A model generated the notes under the pieces. It was not told the DNA's origin. It saw only the letters and a program-made list of their open reading frames with translations, and searched no databases. Source: Echinometra lucunter (Eukaryota > Echinodermata > Echinoidea > Camarodonta > Echinometridae). Taken from it: a DNA stretch of 64,000 bases. The number at the start of each line of letters is the position of its first letter. Position 1 is the first letter of the stretch. Both the position numbers and the translations under genes were made by a program. Location of the stretch: contig CM057151.1 in assembly GCA_029962745.1 (NCBI GenBank), forward strand, positions 9,363,142-9,427,141. The letters are read 5' to 3'. Below, in pieces: positions 51,013 through 63,775 of this stretch.

Positions 51013-51020
51013 GTTAAGAA
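51013..51020. repeat. hAT target-site duplication, right
   Basis: GTTAAGAA, the partner of 49826-49833. Confidence 0.9.
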
Positions 51021-52584
51021 CCAGAAAAAGAATGTAAATCTCCATATTCATTTGGTCAATATCCATTTCAAAACCTGCCTTTAGAATTCATATTGTGGGC
51101 AACTGAATGTCAAAATCAAATTTGTATGTCTTGAGCCATATAATTTATGTTTTAAGTCATACATACAGACTACTTTCAAAATAACAATTGTTTATGAACA
51201 AACGAAAAATAACATCAAGTTCACATAGAGATTATTTTTCCCCAATTAAAATTATCATGTAAATGTTCAAAGATGGGTTGGTAGTGTACTGAAAATACCA
51301 TCATAAGGTCCGTGTTATTATTAAACCCAGCTATTGGTTCTTTCCACTTTGTAAAATCTTTTACAGAGAAAATATAGAAGTTGTAGTTTTGGTATGATTG
51401 ATCACATCCGTCTACAACTTCTACTTTGTTTTATTTTCCAAGGCAATCTAAATGATCTCAAGCCTTTCTTATAAATCTCCTCTTCTATCAATCACAATCC
51501 TCTTTCCTATGAAAAAAAAAAGAAAGAATAAACCAGAAATATAAATCCTCAGAAAACATTGACAGTCCGCTTATTTCATTTAAACACATCATTAATGCAT
51601 GGAGCCCTCAAAGCCTTTTAAGCAAATAAGAAATAAAATTGAAGAAATGTGTAATAAAACTGTTAAGTAGATTTTGCAAAGGAAATACAGAAATGTCACA
51701 TTTTCCAGGACTCATTTTCTTAGTTGAATATTTGTTTGCAACAATTTCACTTGTTTATGTAAAGCTGCTCACGTAGGTGGGTGGAGGTATACTGCAAAGT
51801 GCATATCTTGGGATTTTCCGTCCATTATCCAAATTTAGCATGAAGCCAGCAATATTCATTTAAATTGAACCCCAAACACACTTTGGATATTGTTAGCTTC
51901 AACCTTGTTTAAGAATCCACATTAAGAGGATAGCAAGACAAATATTTCACCACCAAAACAAATTTCTTTACAGGATATGGGTTCAGTGATTGTTGAAGTT
52001 GAGTAGCAAAGACTTGGGTAAATCTATTAGAGCTTCTGCCATAGTACTCTCATACTTGAGTACTGATTTAATCCCTGTATTTGTGCCCATTAAGTCAACT
52101 GTTATGAGATGAGTAAAATGGTATTTTAAGGAGTCTTTTTTTCTAAGCAGTCTTAACTTTGTGAACGCTGGAGAGTTTGTGTCTGGGTATTTCAAAGCCA
52201 CTCAACCAAATAATGCCTTACAATCAGGCAAAGAAACAAGAGGAAAACACCTTATTCAGATATGTACTTAAAGGGACATGCAACTGGGAAATCATGGGGA
52301 AAATGGATTTGCAAAAGGCTTGTTTACTTGTACATTGTAACCCCTCCGTCATGCGAGCCCGTCAGACTGATGCGATAAAAATTCGGACAGCACGAAGTTG
52401 ACCAAACTCAGTCTAGTCAAATACTTTAGGTTCTCACATTTCTCAACAATCTTAAGTCTTTAGACTCTTAACGGGTCTCATCAAGTTCACTCGAAGAAAT
52501 GTCTTGTATAATGTTCCAACATTTCAAAATACAAAATATAGTTCACTTCTGGTTGGTTAGTCTACCCATTGCTCATCATTGCCT
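51021..52584. other. Intronic stretch, nothing recognised
   Basis: AT-rich with a small CpG-bearing patch near 52340-52400. No gene seen. Confidence 0.5.
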
Positions 52585-52596
52585 CCCCCCCCCCCC
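52585..52596 (+). repeat. C12 run
   Basis: Homopolymer of 12 C. Confidence 0.9.
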
Positions 52597-55500
52597 AACA
52601 CGTCATCCCCGTGGATTACGTAACACCCTCAGGCTCTCCCAGAGAGCTGGCCATGTAATTGTTTTTCCATATGACTAGCTGTTTAATTGCTATTTCATTG
52701 TGCGAAATTTGAAACACAGGGCAATAAATCACATAGTTATTTAGAATAGATTATCCCTTGTCTCGAAACTCGAGTGACCGACTGCATTCTCCCTCTCTCA
52801 TCCGACATCACCCTGCTTTTCCCCATGGTTTCTCAGTTTCTGGTTCCTTTAAGAAAAGACCCATAATTTGTTTGGATGAACTAAATAGATAGTTAGGATG
52901 GCATTTAAATGTGTTAAGAGTATTCTGTTACACTGTTTGGAGGTAAAACAACTTCTTATTTTAGAAGAAGGTTTTTAAAGAAAGAAGTAGGGGCCAGGGG
53001 GCAAAAAGTGACAGAGAAATACAAAGAACAGTTGACATTTCAGAAAGACTAAAGCAGAAGAGTTAGAAGTAAACCATGGCTTTTAAAATGCACTTTTTGA
53101 ATAGTTTTCCAGCATGCAAATTGGCATAGAAAATGCACATCTCAATAGCTGGCATCCTATATTCATAGAATCTTGTTATATCTATAATAAAGTTACATTT
53201 ACCTCCCTTTAAATGGCTTCAAAATTTCCAGTTGATGGCCTGATGGCCTCACCATTTCAAGAAGTTTCACAATACCTAACCTTTGCGTTCAATGCATGGG
53301 TTGAAAGGACCCGGCATTCATTGTGTCAGACTGCTACAATTGATGATAGATTTCTCCTTTTCTGTCTCCTTTTCGCTCTTAGTACAGTTTGGAACTTTGG
53401 ATATTGTTAGTTGTCAAAGGAATGTTTTATATGCCTCACAGTGAAAGGGAGTATACAGGATAGTGAACTGCACGGGTGAAAATTGAGAACTTGTAGAGAA
53501 AAAAGATTTTGCATCATAGTGTGTATTAAAAAAGGTGTGCATCAGTGTGTATTCAAAATTGCTGTAGTTTATTAAGTTTGATAAGCATTACCATTGTGCA
53601 GTTTTGCATACAGGATTATTTGGTGACATGCACATGACATGTAATAATCAAATACTTTTTCTGAATAAAAACTTTTCCTTTAGTTTTATGCACGGCCAAT
53701 GTTATCTTTTCTTATTGCAGCAGTGTAAATGAGATTGAAATTGGTTGCATCTAGCGGGCAGTTTTGTTCGCTAATTTCATTACTTCCTAGTCGTGGAGAT
53801 CATTTCACATAACATCTTCAAGAGAGAGTGTGATAGACAAGAAGGAAAGGAGTGGAGAAAGAGAGGGGAAAAAAATGAAGCAGTTGCGTTTCGATTTCGT
53901 GTCATTCATACTCACACCTTAGTTGGTGCTGAGCGGGAAATCTGCGAAAGAGTAATATCGCGTGTCATTCTCAAGACTGCTTGGAGCGGGTAAAGAGTGA
54001 AGAGAGTTTACACTCCGGCTATCTTGCTGTCAAAGCTCTTGCAATGAATGATGGGGAATAATCTGTTTCACACCCTAGCTATGAGCCCCATCTCTCTAGA
54101 TTTTGTGTTCTCTCTGACTGGCTTTAATTTGATTGAGACAGGGCATATTGACCTGTCACATACATGTAGTGTGCACTCCATTCCTTTTAAAGCCCATTGA
54201 TGTACATGTTTTACCTTGTAAGAATGAAATTAATGATACATCCAGAAATGCTAGGCATAATCATCACTGTATTACTTGTTTCAGAATATATTTGTGCAGT
54301 GATATACTGGTAGGGGAAAAGATTTATGAAGTTTTAATTTTGCAGTATTATTTTGAAGAATATTAATATTTCTGTGCCTGAATAAAACTTGAACTGCCCT
54401 GTATTTTGTTAGGAAAAAATAATTTTGAATTCACATCCATCATAACTTTAAAAAGTATTGACGTTTGAGAATGAATCATATCACTGTAGAAAGAAATAGT
54501 CTATTCTTGTACAAAGTCATGTAGTAGTGTTAAATTGCAGAGAATACATATGTGTAAACACACCTTTTTAAAGAGCAAGCTACGTCTTTTCCAATCATCT
54601 TTATTTATATTCTTGCTCGGGAAGTATCCTGACTGTTCAAATTTGTTTGATGATTATAGAAATCCTAAACGTGCCCATGTTTGGCGTCTCCTCTAGGGGA
54701 GCAAAACAAGTTTGAATGTTACTCTGACATTTAAGCGCCCACCCTATGCATACTCAATGTTCCAGGGCAGTTTACACTGTGTTAAATGTTACAGGTGTGT
54801 AAAGCCTGTAGGGAGTTGGACTTATAGCAGGACCTCTGATGGTGGGTATTTCACACGTATCCATGGTGTGAAAGGAACGCTACATGTAGCTAAACAGGGC
54901 AGGTGGAATGACAGAATATGAGGAATGGATAGATTTAGATGGATTTAGAGGAGGGGAGGGGGAGGGAGCAAAAGAGAGGATGTGGGGGGGGGAGTAGAAA
55001 GATATTTGAAAATAAGCTGATCAGTGTTTTATTTTATTTTTCTAGAATGAAAGAGATATGCGAAGCTGGAAATTCTCTTCATTTTTGGTCGTTTGCAAGT
55101 GAAATGAATTGTGTGCTATATAGAAATAGAGGGGCACATGCTGTACCGAGAGAGTTGGGAGTTCATGTATTAACCACTTCTGTCAGGCAGTTGCTATTTT
55201 AGTTATGTGATAAACATATCATTGGTGGAATAAAAAGTCTCATCTTCCTTGGAAAGTCTAAGTGATTATCGTTTTAATTATAGTCAACCCAAGCATTCTC
55301 AATTCTGTCTTATTAATTGACATTAACCCCCTTTCATTCTGAGAGTACCCCATACACAATGTGTGTGTGATGCGTGAGTTTGTGGCAATCAATAGATCAA
55401 GAGTATCTCCCCTTATCACCTCCTATGAATTGAAATCTGTCGTTTGAATGCCATTTATCACGTCTCCTGCTTGAAATGCAATCGTCCTCCCCAGATGAGA

Positions 55501-58295
55501 CGCTGAGATAACGAGATGCTGCAAATGGACGGATGAGGATTTGGGCGGGAGGAGGGTTAGGGGGTGGGCGATGGACAGTTGAATCGAAAAACAAAGATAG
55601 AGAAAGGGGATTGAACCTGTTGCTTGTCTGTCCACCCACCATCATTAACTTTTTCAACGAGCACATAACTTTAACACAAGCCCTCTCCAAAATTTCTCAG
55701 AGATCTATATACCACCTCCTCCTCCTCCCCTCCCCCTCATCTTTCCTTATCACTTTCACTCTCTCTTAAGACTTTGTCTCTCTATGTTTCTCATCCTCTG
55801 AAACGTGATCTATTGCTCATCATTTTGCATTTCCCCAGGATAGAGAATAAACGAAGCAAACATCATCTAGGCAAATCATTGCAGTCTGTCTAGAGTCTTA
55901 AGTCCAGATCCATTAGTGAGGATGAATTTCGTGTAGCAGTCAGTCGGCTTCTAAATTAAGCCAATGGCTCCAGGGGCTTCCCTTCAAGATGGTACATGTT
56001 CATGCCTTCATGCATGTTCTCAACTACACAAAATGGGATCTCATGTTACCTGGTTAATATGTGTCAAAGTTTGTTTTTAAAGATTTGAAATTGACTTCAT
56101 TGGAATGTAAATATTTGTCTTGAGCTTTCATATTCCCTGTGCTTAATTCTAAGAATGTATCTATGTAGCATTAACCTGTCAAATCCACTAAGAATAAAAC
56201 ACTGCATTTTAAACGGTTAGCATGTAAAGCTTATCAGTTGCTAGACTGATATAGATGTGGAACAGTATGCAGAAATAATAGTTATTTTGGTGGGATTTTG
56301 CCTTATTTCTTTCAAACTGATGGTCAGTCAGCCTTTTGGTAGATAGTTTGTATTGCTTAACAAACAATTACGAAAAGGCCTACTAGTAGAATAAGTTTTT
56401 TTTTAAATTCTGAAAGTAATTTTTTTAGTGATTATATTCGTAATATGTAAGTAGGAACTGCAATTATTTCATAGCATTATTCTCTATAAAGAGGAAAGTA
56501 TAGCATACTGAATTTGCAGCTTTAAGATGAATGTCTTTCCCAACATACAGTCATTCATTACATTCTTTGGAGACAGACAAGCTAATACGATCATCAAACC
56601 TCTTTCATGCACTCTTAAATGTACTCGCCAATGCCCAAGGAGGAGCCATGTTAATAAATTGAATGACATAAAAAATCAGAAAAGTCGTAGTTCAAGCTGA
56701 CTGTAATGTTTACTCTCTAAAATAACAATTTCTTTTGAGAAATACTGGTTTAATCATCACCAGGAGAGGCAGGGGTAGATTGTGAAAGGGCAGTCGTAGA
56801 GGTCATGACTTCATCAGGTCGCATTTCTCGTAATCACCATAGATATGCATACGCTCAGCTATGCGAGGAGTAATGTCTTTAGCAAACAAGTGCACTCTTA
56901 ATTTAGTGTGGGTGGGTGCGTCATTTTAGCTACCATAAGCGTCACAATACCGTTCCTCATCATCCTCTTACTTCAGGTTCAGCGACTTGTGAGTTCATGC
57001 TTAGCTTGTGAAGTAACTACCATCTAGTTGAACTCCCCAGTAGGCCTGATTTGTTGATGTTTATCTCATTGTTTGCGTCATTCGTGTCATTGGATGAGGG
57101 AATTGGGAGGATTCATGTTGCTTTCAGTAGGAGAGACAAACCAATTATCATTTCATCCATTGTGTTAGTGTCATTGCAGAATTAAATAAAAAGAATGAAT
57201 AGGGGTGAAAATTCCCGATAACCAAGGATTCTTTGTCATCACCACTTCATTTTTATTTTTACACTACATATACAATACAAAATTAACAAAAGAATGGAAA
57301 GATAAATTGAAGTATGACATAATAGATTTGTATTATGTAGATATAAATATTATTCTGATTGATAATTGTTAGCCAGAAATATATTAGGTGGCTGGCAGAA
57401 GAATGAGATCACAGTTTTGGCAACAATTGTCAATTTTAAAGAGTAATAATTGAAAGATAAAGAAATAAATTAGAAAAATTTGAATATACCACTGTCAACA
57501 CTTCAGGTAATATACTAAGACTATATTTTTGAAGGTGGAGGTTTCAGGTTTGCATGGTGGTACTGATAACATGGATGAGGTTTACAGTTCACCATGTGGT
57601 AAGTCCTGAAAAATTGTTTTACAATTGTCAAAGAAAGGTAAAAAACTACAACACATCAATTTCTGTGAATGCACACAACTAGCCACACATCCATTTGTGT
57701 CCTTCTGCTAGGGACACAGCAATGTATAGAATGTACAGATATCATCTCAACATTGAACATTGCTTGAAGACAGTATGGATTGATGATTGTAAGGCAGAAG
57801 TATTGAGACAGAAGGAAAGTCAATGACATTGGGATGAAATATCATGATGGAGTTGCTACCCAATATCCCATCATTTGTGATTGAGACATGACTGAGTTGA
57901 GAAGATGAATTTTTATTCCTAGTCCCAGAGGAAAATGAAGATATTGAATGTAATCGTTCTTCGTCTCATCAGTTTTTCTGATTGGAAATAATATTGACCA
58001 AGTGTGAGCGTGTCTCTAGACCATAACCTAATGGAGCACACACATTCCAAGTTGGATGCGGTTGCCCAGCAATAACACTTTCTAAGGGATAGTTAATATT
58101 GCAATATATCATTTTCTAAGGGTAGTACCTCCTTTTACTTTCATGTCTCAGGAGTTTTCAATTTCATAGTCCAGACAAATTGATCAATCTAGTGAATTGC
58201 AGGTGATGAATACTAATCAAAGCTGTAACCTTAATGAAGATTGGTTGCTTGATTGATTCATGTACAGCTTTAAAAGGGTGGGCTGCTAAATATTA
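52597..58295. other. Intronic stretch with few features
   Basis: AT-rich intron with a G9 run (54984-54992) and a CTC-rich tract (55712-55739). No coding signature or transposon ends that I could identify. Confidence 0.45.
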
Positions 58296-58374
58296 TTAAC
58301 CCGTGCATATGGGAACCGGTTGGCCTGTGTATTAAGTCTGTCGGAATGAGAGGATTCAGTAGTCAAAGGGTTAA
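58296..58374 (+). mobile_element. 80-bp TTAA miniature element, copy E
   Basis: TTAACCCGTGCATATGGGAA at the left, GTATTAAGTCTGTCGGAATG in the middle, TTCAGTAGTCAAAGGGTTAA at the right. It has intact TTAA at both edges and 7-bp perfect inverted ends (TTAACCC/GGGTTAA). The best preserved copy overall. Confidence 0.7.
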
Positions 58375-58630
58375 ATGAAAATGACTCAAGATTAAGATTT
58401 ATTCAGCCATAAAAACAGACAAAATGATATATTGATTATATTAATTATGAACTATATGAATTATGGTAGGGGCCAGTTTAAAAAACTAAAGTTGCTTGTG
58501 ATGGTGGCCCATTATAACAAAGAAAAAAAAATCCATGAAAATTATGCATCTCTCATGATCTGGAACAAATCTAAAGAAGTACGTGTACATACCAAAAAGT
58601 TGGTTGCATTTTGTGAGTCTGCCTATCCAG

Positions 58631-58641
58631 GCGCGCGCGCG
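58631..58641. repeat. (GC)n run
   Basis: GCGCGCGCGCG, a rare alternating GC tract in this AT-rich intron. Confidence 0.9.
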
Positions 58642-58733
58642 TGCCAAACCTTCTCCACAGACCTGTGTACATTAATTACAAAAATATTGAATTTCTACTT
58701 ATAGAATTGCCTGTATCTTTAAAATTTATGAAT

Positions 58734-59068
58734 GAATCGAACCAGTTGAAAAAAAATATGAATATTGAATCAACCTCTAAAATACTTTCTATACAATTTC
58801 TATCGTATGTTATGTAGAATTCCGGCCTTTTTGGTTTGTAAACACCCTTCTTTTTGTTTTCACAGAAAATAAAGAAGCCCCAAATAACACGTATTTCTAT
58901 GGGGAAAGATGTCAAACCACAGTGACAAGGTGTTCTTTGTTGATTGGTTAGAAGTGTTTCTTATGGCGGAAATGAACCAGTTGAAATATCTAATAGAAGA
59001 GTACGAGTCCATTGTGTGACCTATCTATTCTTCCTTCCTATTGGTTGTATGGAATTCTGGCCTTTTTT
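58734..59068 (+). repeat. Possible diverged tandem duplication, period 235 bp
   Basis: Two anchors recur at exactly the same offset. GAACCAGTTGAA is at 58739 and 58974. GAATTCYGGCCTTTTT is at 58817 and 59052. Sequence between the anchors is poorly conserved, so this is an old duplication if real. Confidence 0.45.
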
Positions 59069-61170
59069 TTATTAATATAAGTGCTTATTTTGGTTTGTCA
59101 TCGCACACATATCAAGAACATACGTGCGTGTGCACTGTACCTACCATAGACATACGTATGCGTCTGACTAGACCAGCGCGCACAGCGAGCAGAGTGTCTT
59201 TCTGGTGACCTTCATCTACGCAGATGCAACAAATCAGGCAAAACTTTTTGACATGATATGATACATGTGAAATATTAAGAGAAATATCAAGGTTATTCCT
59301 GATTCCTTCCATTCAGTCAGTTACTAAGGCAGCAGTACTACTGAACTGAATGGGAAGAATGAGAATCTGTGCTGACACAGCCAGAGACAAACTTGAAATT
59401 ACATCTTCTCAGTATAAGGCGTCTACACTTCTACACTTGAGAAAAGAGATGGTTGGAGGACTTGCAAGGATTATTGGATCTTTCCATCATGTTTTCCACT
59501 GTCCCTGGTGACCCGTAACTTCACACTTCGGCAAACCGGTCACATCTGCAGTTACTCCAGTCCTAAATCCATCTCATCCATTTTCGCAATTACGCATATT
59601 TTGCGGCGCTCAGTGCTGAAATATGTATTTTGAATGAGAGCTCTCCGCATAGCATTCTCTTGGGGGCGCTACAGAGATGCTCCAATCACCCTGCATTAGT
59701 AATATGTTCCGAGCTGGTGGACTGCATGCAGCTTAATACTTTTCTCGCACTTTCCTCATGGATGTTAGAATTATCTTGAGGGGAATAAAAACTGTTGTAC
59801 ATATGTATTAACATACCAAGAAGAGTAAACTATTCCAACATGTATTTTAAGCTCCTAGCCTTCTACAAAAGTTAAAACTCAGGACTTAACCTTTCATCCT
59901 TTTCTATGGAATATTTCAAGACCCAACCACAGTCCAAGAGATATTTCTGTTTTATCAAGCCTTTCAGATTTATACCATGAATGTTCCTGCCATGGAAGGC
60001 CTGTCTTTAGCAAGTTAGAGTAAATTAATAGAAAAAGTTTTTTTAAATGGCATGTAAGTATGAAAAAAACTTATAAACCTATTTATGAGCGTATGTATTG
60101 ATACTGCAAGTCATTTCTTTTGAGAAATGGTAAAATCGTAATTTGTGATCAGTTGCCTTGAGTGAAAGCTCTAAAAATGAACCATTCTGTTGTCCGTCAC
60201 TGACTGCATGTCACTTTGTGACAAGCAATTAGTATGAGTGGGACTAAGGGAGAGTCTGTGGGCCAGTGATGAGTGATTTGAAAAGCTGCTAGGATTATCC
60301 AGATATGATATGCCCCAACCAAAGGTCCGACGCAATTATCCATGCTACTTCAATAATCGTCTTTGCTACGTTTTCACATATTTTGGGATCATCATGGACT
60401 TTGCTGCATGCTAGAAGAAAATTACTAATGACCAAAGAATGTAGATTTCCATTTATCATGCATCCTGCAAAGACAAATCTAAGAAACCATCCTCTGCTGA
60501 ATACTTCATTATTAATTCTACTTTAATACTGTCTAAGACATGAAGAAATCTCTAACCCCTCAAAATTTATGAAAAACAGATATGACTTTGTTGATGTATC
60601 TGAAGAAAATAGATTGAATAGTCTATTTAGGATTCCGAATTTTATCATTAGTCCCAGAATTACTTATCCTTTATTTGCTATGATATATCAAAGAAACTGT
60701 ACTTTCCTTACTACTTCTATAAAGCCTGTACTCTCTTACTAATCAGTGCATATAGAAATCTTCTTACCCCCAAAAGATCTCTTAAAAGTAATTGTGGCTA
60801 TGTAATAAGTATGTAAAGAGAATTGAATTATTATATAGTATGTCCATTTCAACCTTAGTCACAGAATTACGAAGATTTTATTTGCTTTGATGCGTATCTC
60901 TCAGTATTGATCTTGCATGCACGAAGACACAGAGAATATTTACAAATCAGCTCTTCATTTGAGCAGCGCAAATAGAAGGGGCCTTGAAACTGATTCAAAA
61001 TCTATGCAAAGTGTAATGTAACATTGCAAGTCAACAAATGAAATGGATGGGTTAGACAAATACTCCTTTTATACCTAGATACAGAAAAAACCTGATCACT
61101 GAAGAAACCTTGAATTACAGCTGCAGCAGATGTAATGTAAGACTAATCGGGCTTGTAGCAAATTTGTGTA
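59069..61170. other. Intronic stretch, CpG-bearing then AT-rich
   Basis: 59100-59700 contains more CpG than most of the intron, including two GGCGCT words. The rest is AT-rich and featureless. Confidence 0.45.
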
Positions 61171-61255
61171 TTGGTGTGTGGGGAGACAGAGAGACAGAGA
61201 CCGACAGAGAGACAGACCTAGTCTAAGAGAAAGAGAGAGAGAGGGAGAGGGGGGT
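61171..61255. repeat. Purine-rich GACAGA/GA microsatellite
   Basis: GAGACAGAGAGACAGA-type repeats followed by AG dinucleotides. Confidence 0.85.
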
Positions 61256-63386
61256 TGGAAGAATTGAGATTAGATAAAGAAAAACAAGTGAGATAATGAC
61301 ATCTTTATAAAAATACAGACATATCATTTTAGTGCTAAGTGAAATAGAAAGAAAAAAATATATATATAGAATTTGTTACATTAAAGCTGAATGATTTTCT
61401 GTGAATACTACCACATAGTCATGTAAAAAGTGTTTTCTTGAAAATTAATCTATTTCTAAATTTACAACAACAAAACATTTGCTATAGGTTGTTGTATTAA
61501 CATCTATTTCTAGACCATGATTACATGCAAACGTAATTTATTAACATTTTGATGAAAGGTCAGCATCTCTTTGTGCATTATAGCGCCAGAACATAATGTC
61601 AGGAGTGATATTGGAAGATAATTTTACAAATCTACTTTTAGTATGTAGGCTAATTGGCTTTATAAAGGAGCAAAACAGAGGGTGATGGAAGACCTGCCTG
61701 TCTCTTAAGAATATTACACCTTCAGCATCATTTCAGGGTCTTTTTTCAAAGACGAAGGAGGTAGTTTGCTCATGAAATTACCTTTCTGGGTTAAGGAATT
61801 AGGAATGACAACTCTGCTATTCGTCAAGCTGATATCTCGATCTAGGGGGAGGATCTTGGAAGAGAATGTTATCTTTTTCAAGACCTGAGGAACATTTGTA
61901 AAGTTGTGAAGGCTTATATTACACACTTTGGTAAGGGATTTACAGTTTATTTCAAAAAAGAAAGATTTGGAGGCCTGTATGATAAGCTTTCTTACTAAAT
62001 TGAAGGAACTTCCAAAAAATATTTGTTTTGTGATGAAAGATTTTCACATTTCTAAAGTTATTTTAACAAGGGTTTTGTTTCTTAAATGAAATAAATATGA
62101 CATTTACTAATTCTAGTTCTTTACTCAGCTTAATCTCACAGGCTTGTGGCTGTACACTTAATTCTTTGTGTGTATGTTTGTGTCTCTTATCCTGGGAATG
62201 CTCTGTTTGAAGTCTGGCCTCCCTATCTGATCTGTTGTTGAACTGAGTCTCATGATATTTTCATCCTATGATTTTGGGTCAATGCACAACAAATCCATAG
62301 ACTTACCACCTTTTTATTTTTCATCACAAATTTAGGCATGCCCTAATTAACACAGTCTTTTCCCTTAGCTTTGTGCCCCCTTAGGTGTGATTTCCATCAC
62401 AATTTCCACTGTCTTTGGTTGTTCTTTTTTGTTTCCATTCTGCCTTCTTGTTACCCCCTTCTCCTTGTTTTACCCCAGACCTAGACCTCTTCATCCCTGT
62501 TTTGCCCCCATCCTAGATCAAATCAAATCAACCTCGGGGCTCCTGGTACTTTCCTTCCCTTTTGCTAGAACCAGATTAGAGTATCGACTATAAAACCTGG
62601 CTGTTCCCTGGAGCGTGTTTTCACGCGATGACTCAGTGCAATTTAGCTCCAGTTTGTGCGCAATTTGTTGGGGGACGGCTTGGAATCTGAACTTAAGGAG
62701 GAGGCCCTGCAGCTTTAGGATGGGTGTTTGAAAATCAGGGAAAGGTTGGTTTGAAAGTCAGTACCCCGGGGCTTGAACCTTATGGTCTTCAAAGTGTCAA
62801 TTGTAGATGAATGGAGGAAGGAAGTTGTGTATTGCCAGTGAGTGAATACCGGTTAGGCTATGAAGATAAGTACTTCTCAATCTGTCACTGACAGGAATGA
62901 GTAGCATTTACAGATGTCTTCCACAAAGGAGATGTTGCCATATTCATTATGCATGTCATTGCCTTTATAGTATACCAATAGACAAAGTCAGAAGTGTTTT
63001 ACAACACATAATGTATTTGATATTTAGTTTATTAAAGTCATTTACAACTTTTGATAAATAATGAAGATACACCAAATCATTAACAGGTTTGTGGAACAGA
63101 TATTCCAAGAGGCATTGACATTTTAGAGGTCACTTTGGAATTGAGGAATTTCTTTGAGAAATAATCATTCTTTGACTTGAACCACTAATCTGTAAGGATG
63201 ATAGATGCGTTCAGCAATTAAATCCCAGCTGCTGTCTACCATAGATATGAGATCACTGTAAAGTGTACTTTTTTTCAAGTGAATTACACTGTATAGCATG
63301 TTAAAGGACTTCAGTTGAGACTTCTTCACAAATGAAGCAGCAAACCCTTGCAGTATACTCCTGTGGGTTTTTGCATGTAAAAAAGA
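61256..63386. other. Intronic stretch before exon 2, nothing recognised
   Basis: AT-rich intron. No alternative exon in a useful phase was identified. Confidence 0.45.
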
Positions 63387-63396
63387 CCCCCCCCCC
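63387..63396 (+). repeat. C10 run
   Basis: Homopolymer of 10 C, 380 bp upstream of the exon 2 acceptor. Confidence 0.9.
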
Positions 63397-63775
63397 TCCA
63401 AATTTTTTGCCACCTGGAGGCAAAAAGTGTGGACCAATCAAATTCTTTTTAAGTTACAATATGATGTCATGACTTTTTGCAAATTTTGGCAAAACTGTCT
63501 TTTATTTGAGCATGAACACTTGATGTGTTACAGTGTGTCTCATTAAAAAAGGGCATGGTAAAAAAAAAGATGGGGGTTTTCCATGGGGGATTGCCATTGG
63601 ATTTACTATATGTAGTGACCTTTTACTGACATAAAAACCACTGTATGAAGATTCTGTGTTCCTAGAAAGGAATATTTGAGAACTGGGAATGCTTGCATTT
63701 AAGTTTTTAGATGTCTTATCCATGATTTTTTGTTTGTTTGTGATGTTGAAATGTTAATGTTTTTCTTTTACCCAG

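Larger units (their letters stand above)
3055..63775 (+). other. Intron 1 (60,721 bp, phase 1)
   Basis: Bounded by GTAAAT at 3055-3060 and by a pyrimidine-rich acceptor ending TTTTACCCAG at 63775. A 60-kb first intron separating the signal peptide from the first Ig domain is in keeping with DCC/neogenin genes, which are known for very long introns. I see no internal exon that keeps the frame, and no nested gene on either strand. The content is AT-rich unique-looking DNA interrupted by the repeats and mobile elements listed separately. An alternative 5' exon or an untranslated exon inside it cannot be excluded from sequence alone. Confidence 0.75.

Noticed and set aside
58919..59029. Short open frame (36 codons) starting MSNHSDKVFF
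   Set aside because: Too short, unrecognised, and lying in a possible old duplication.
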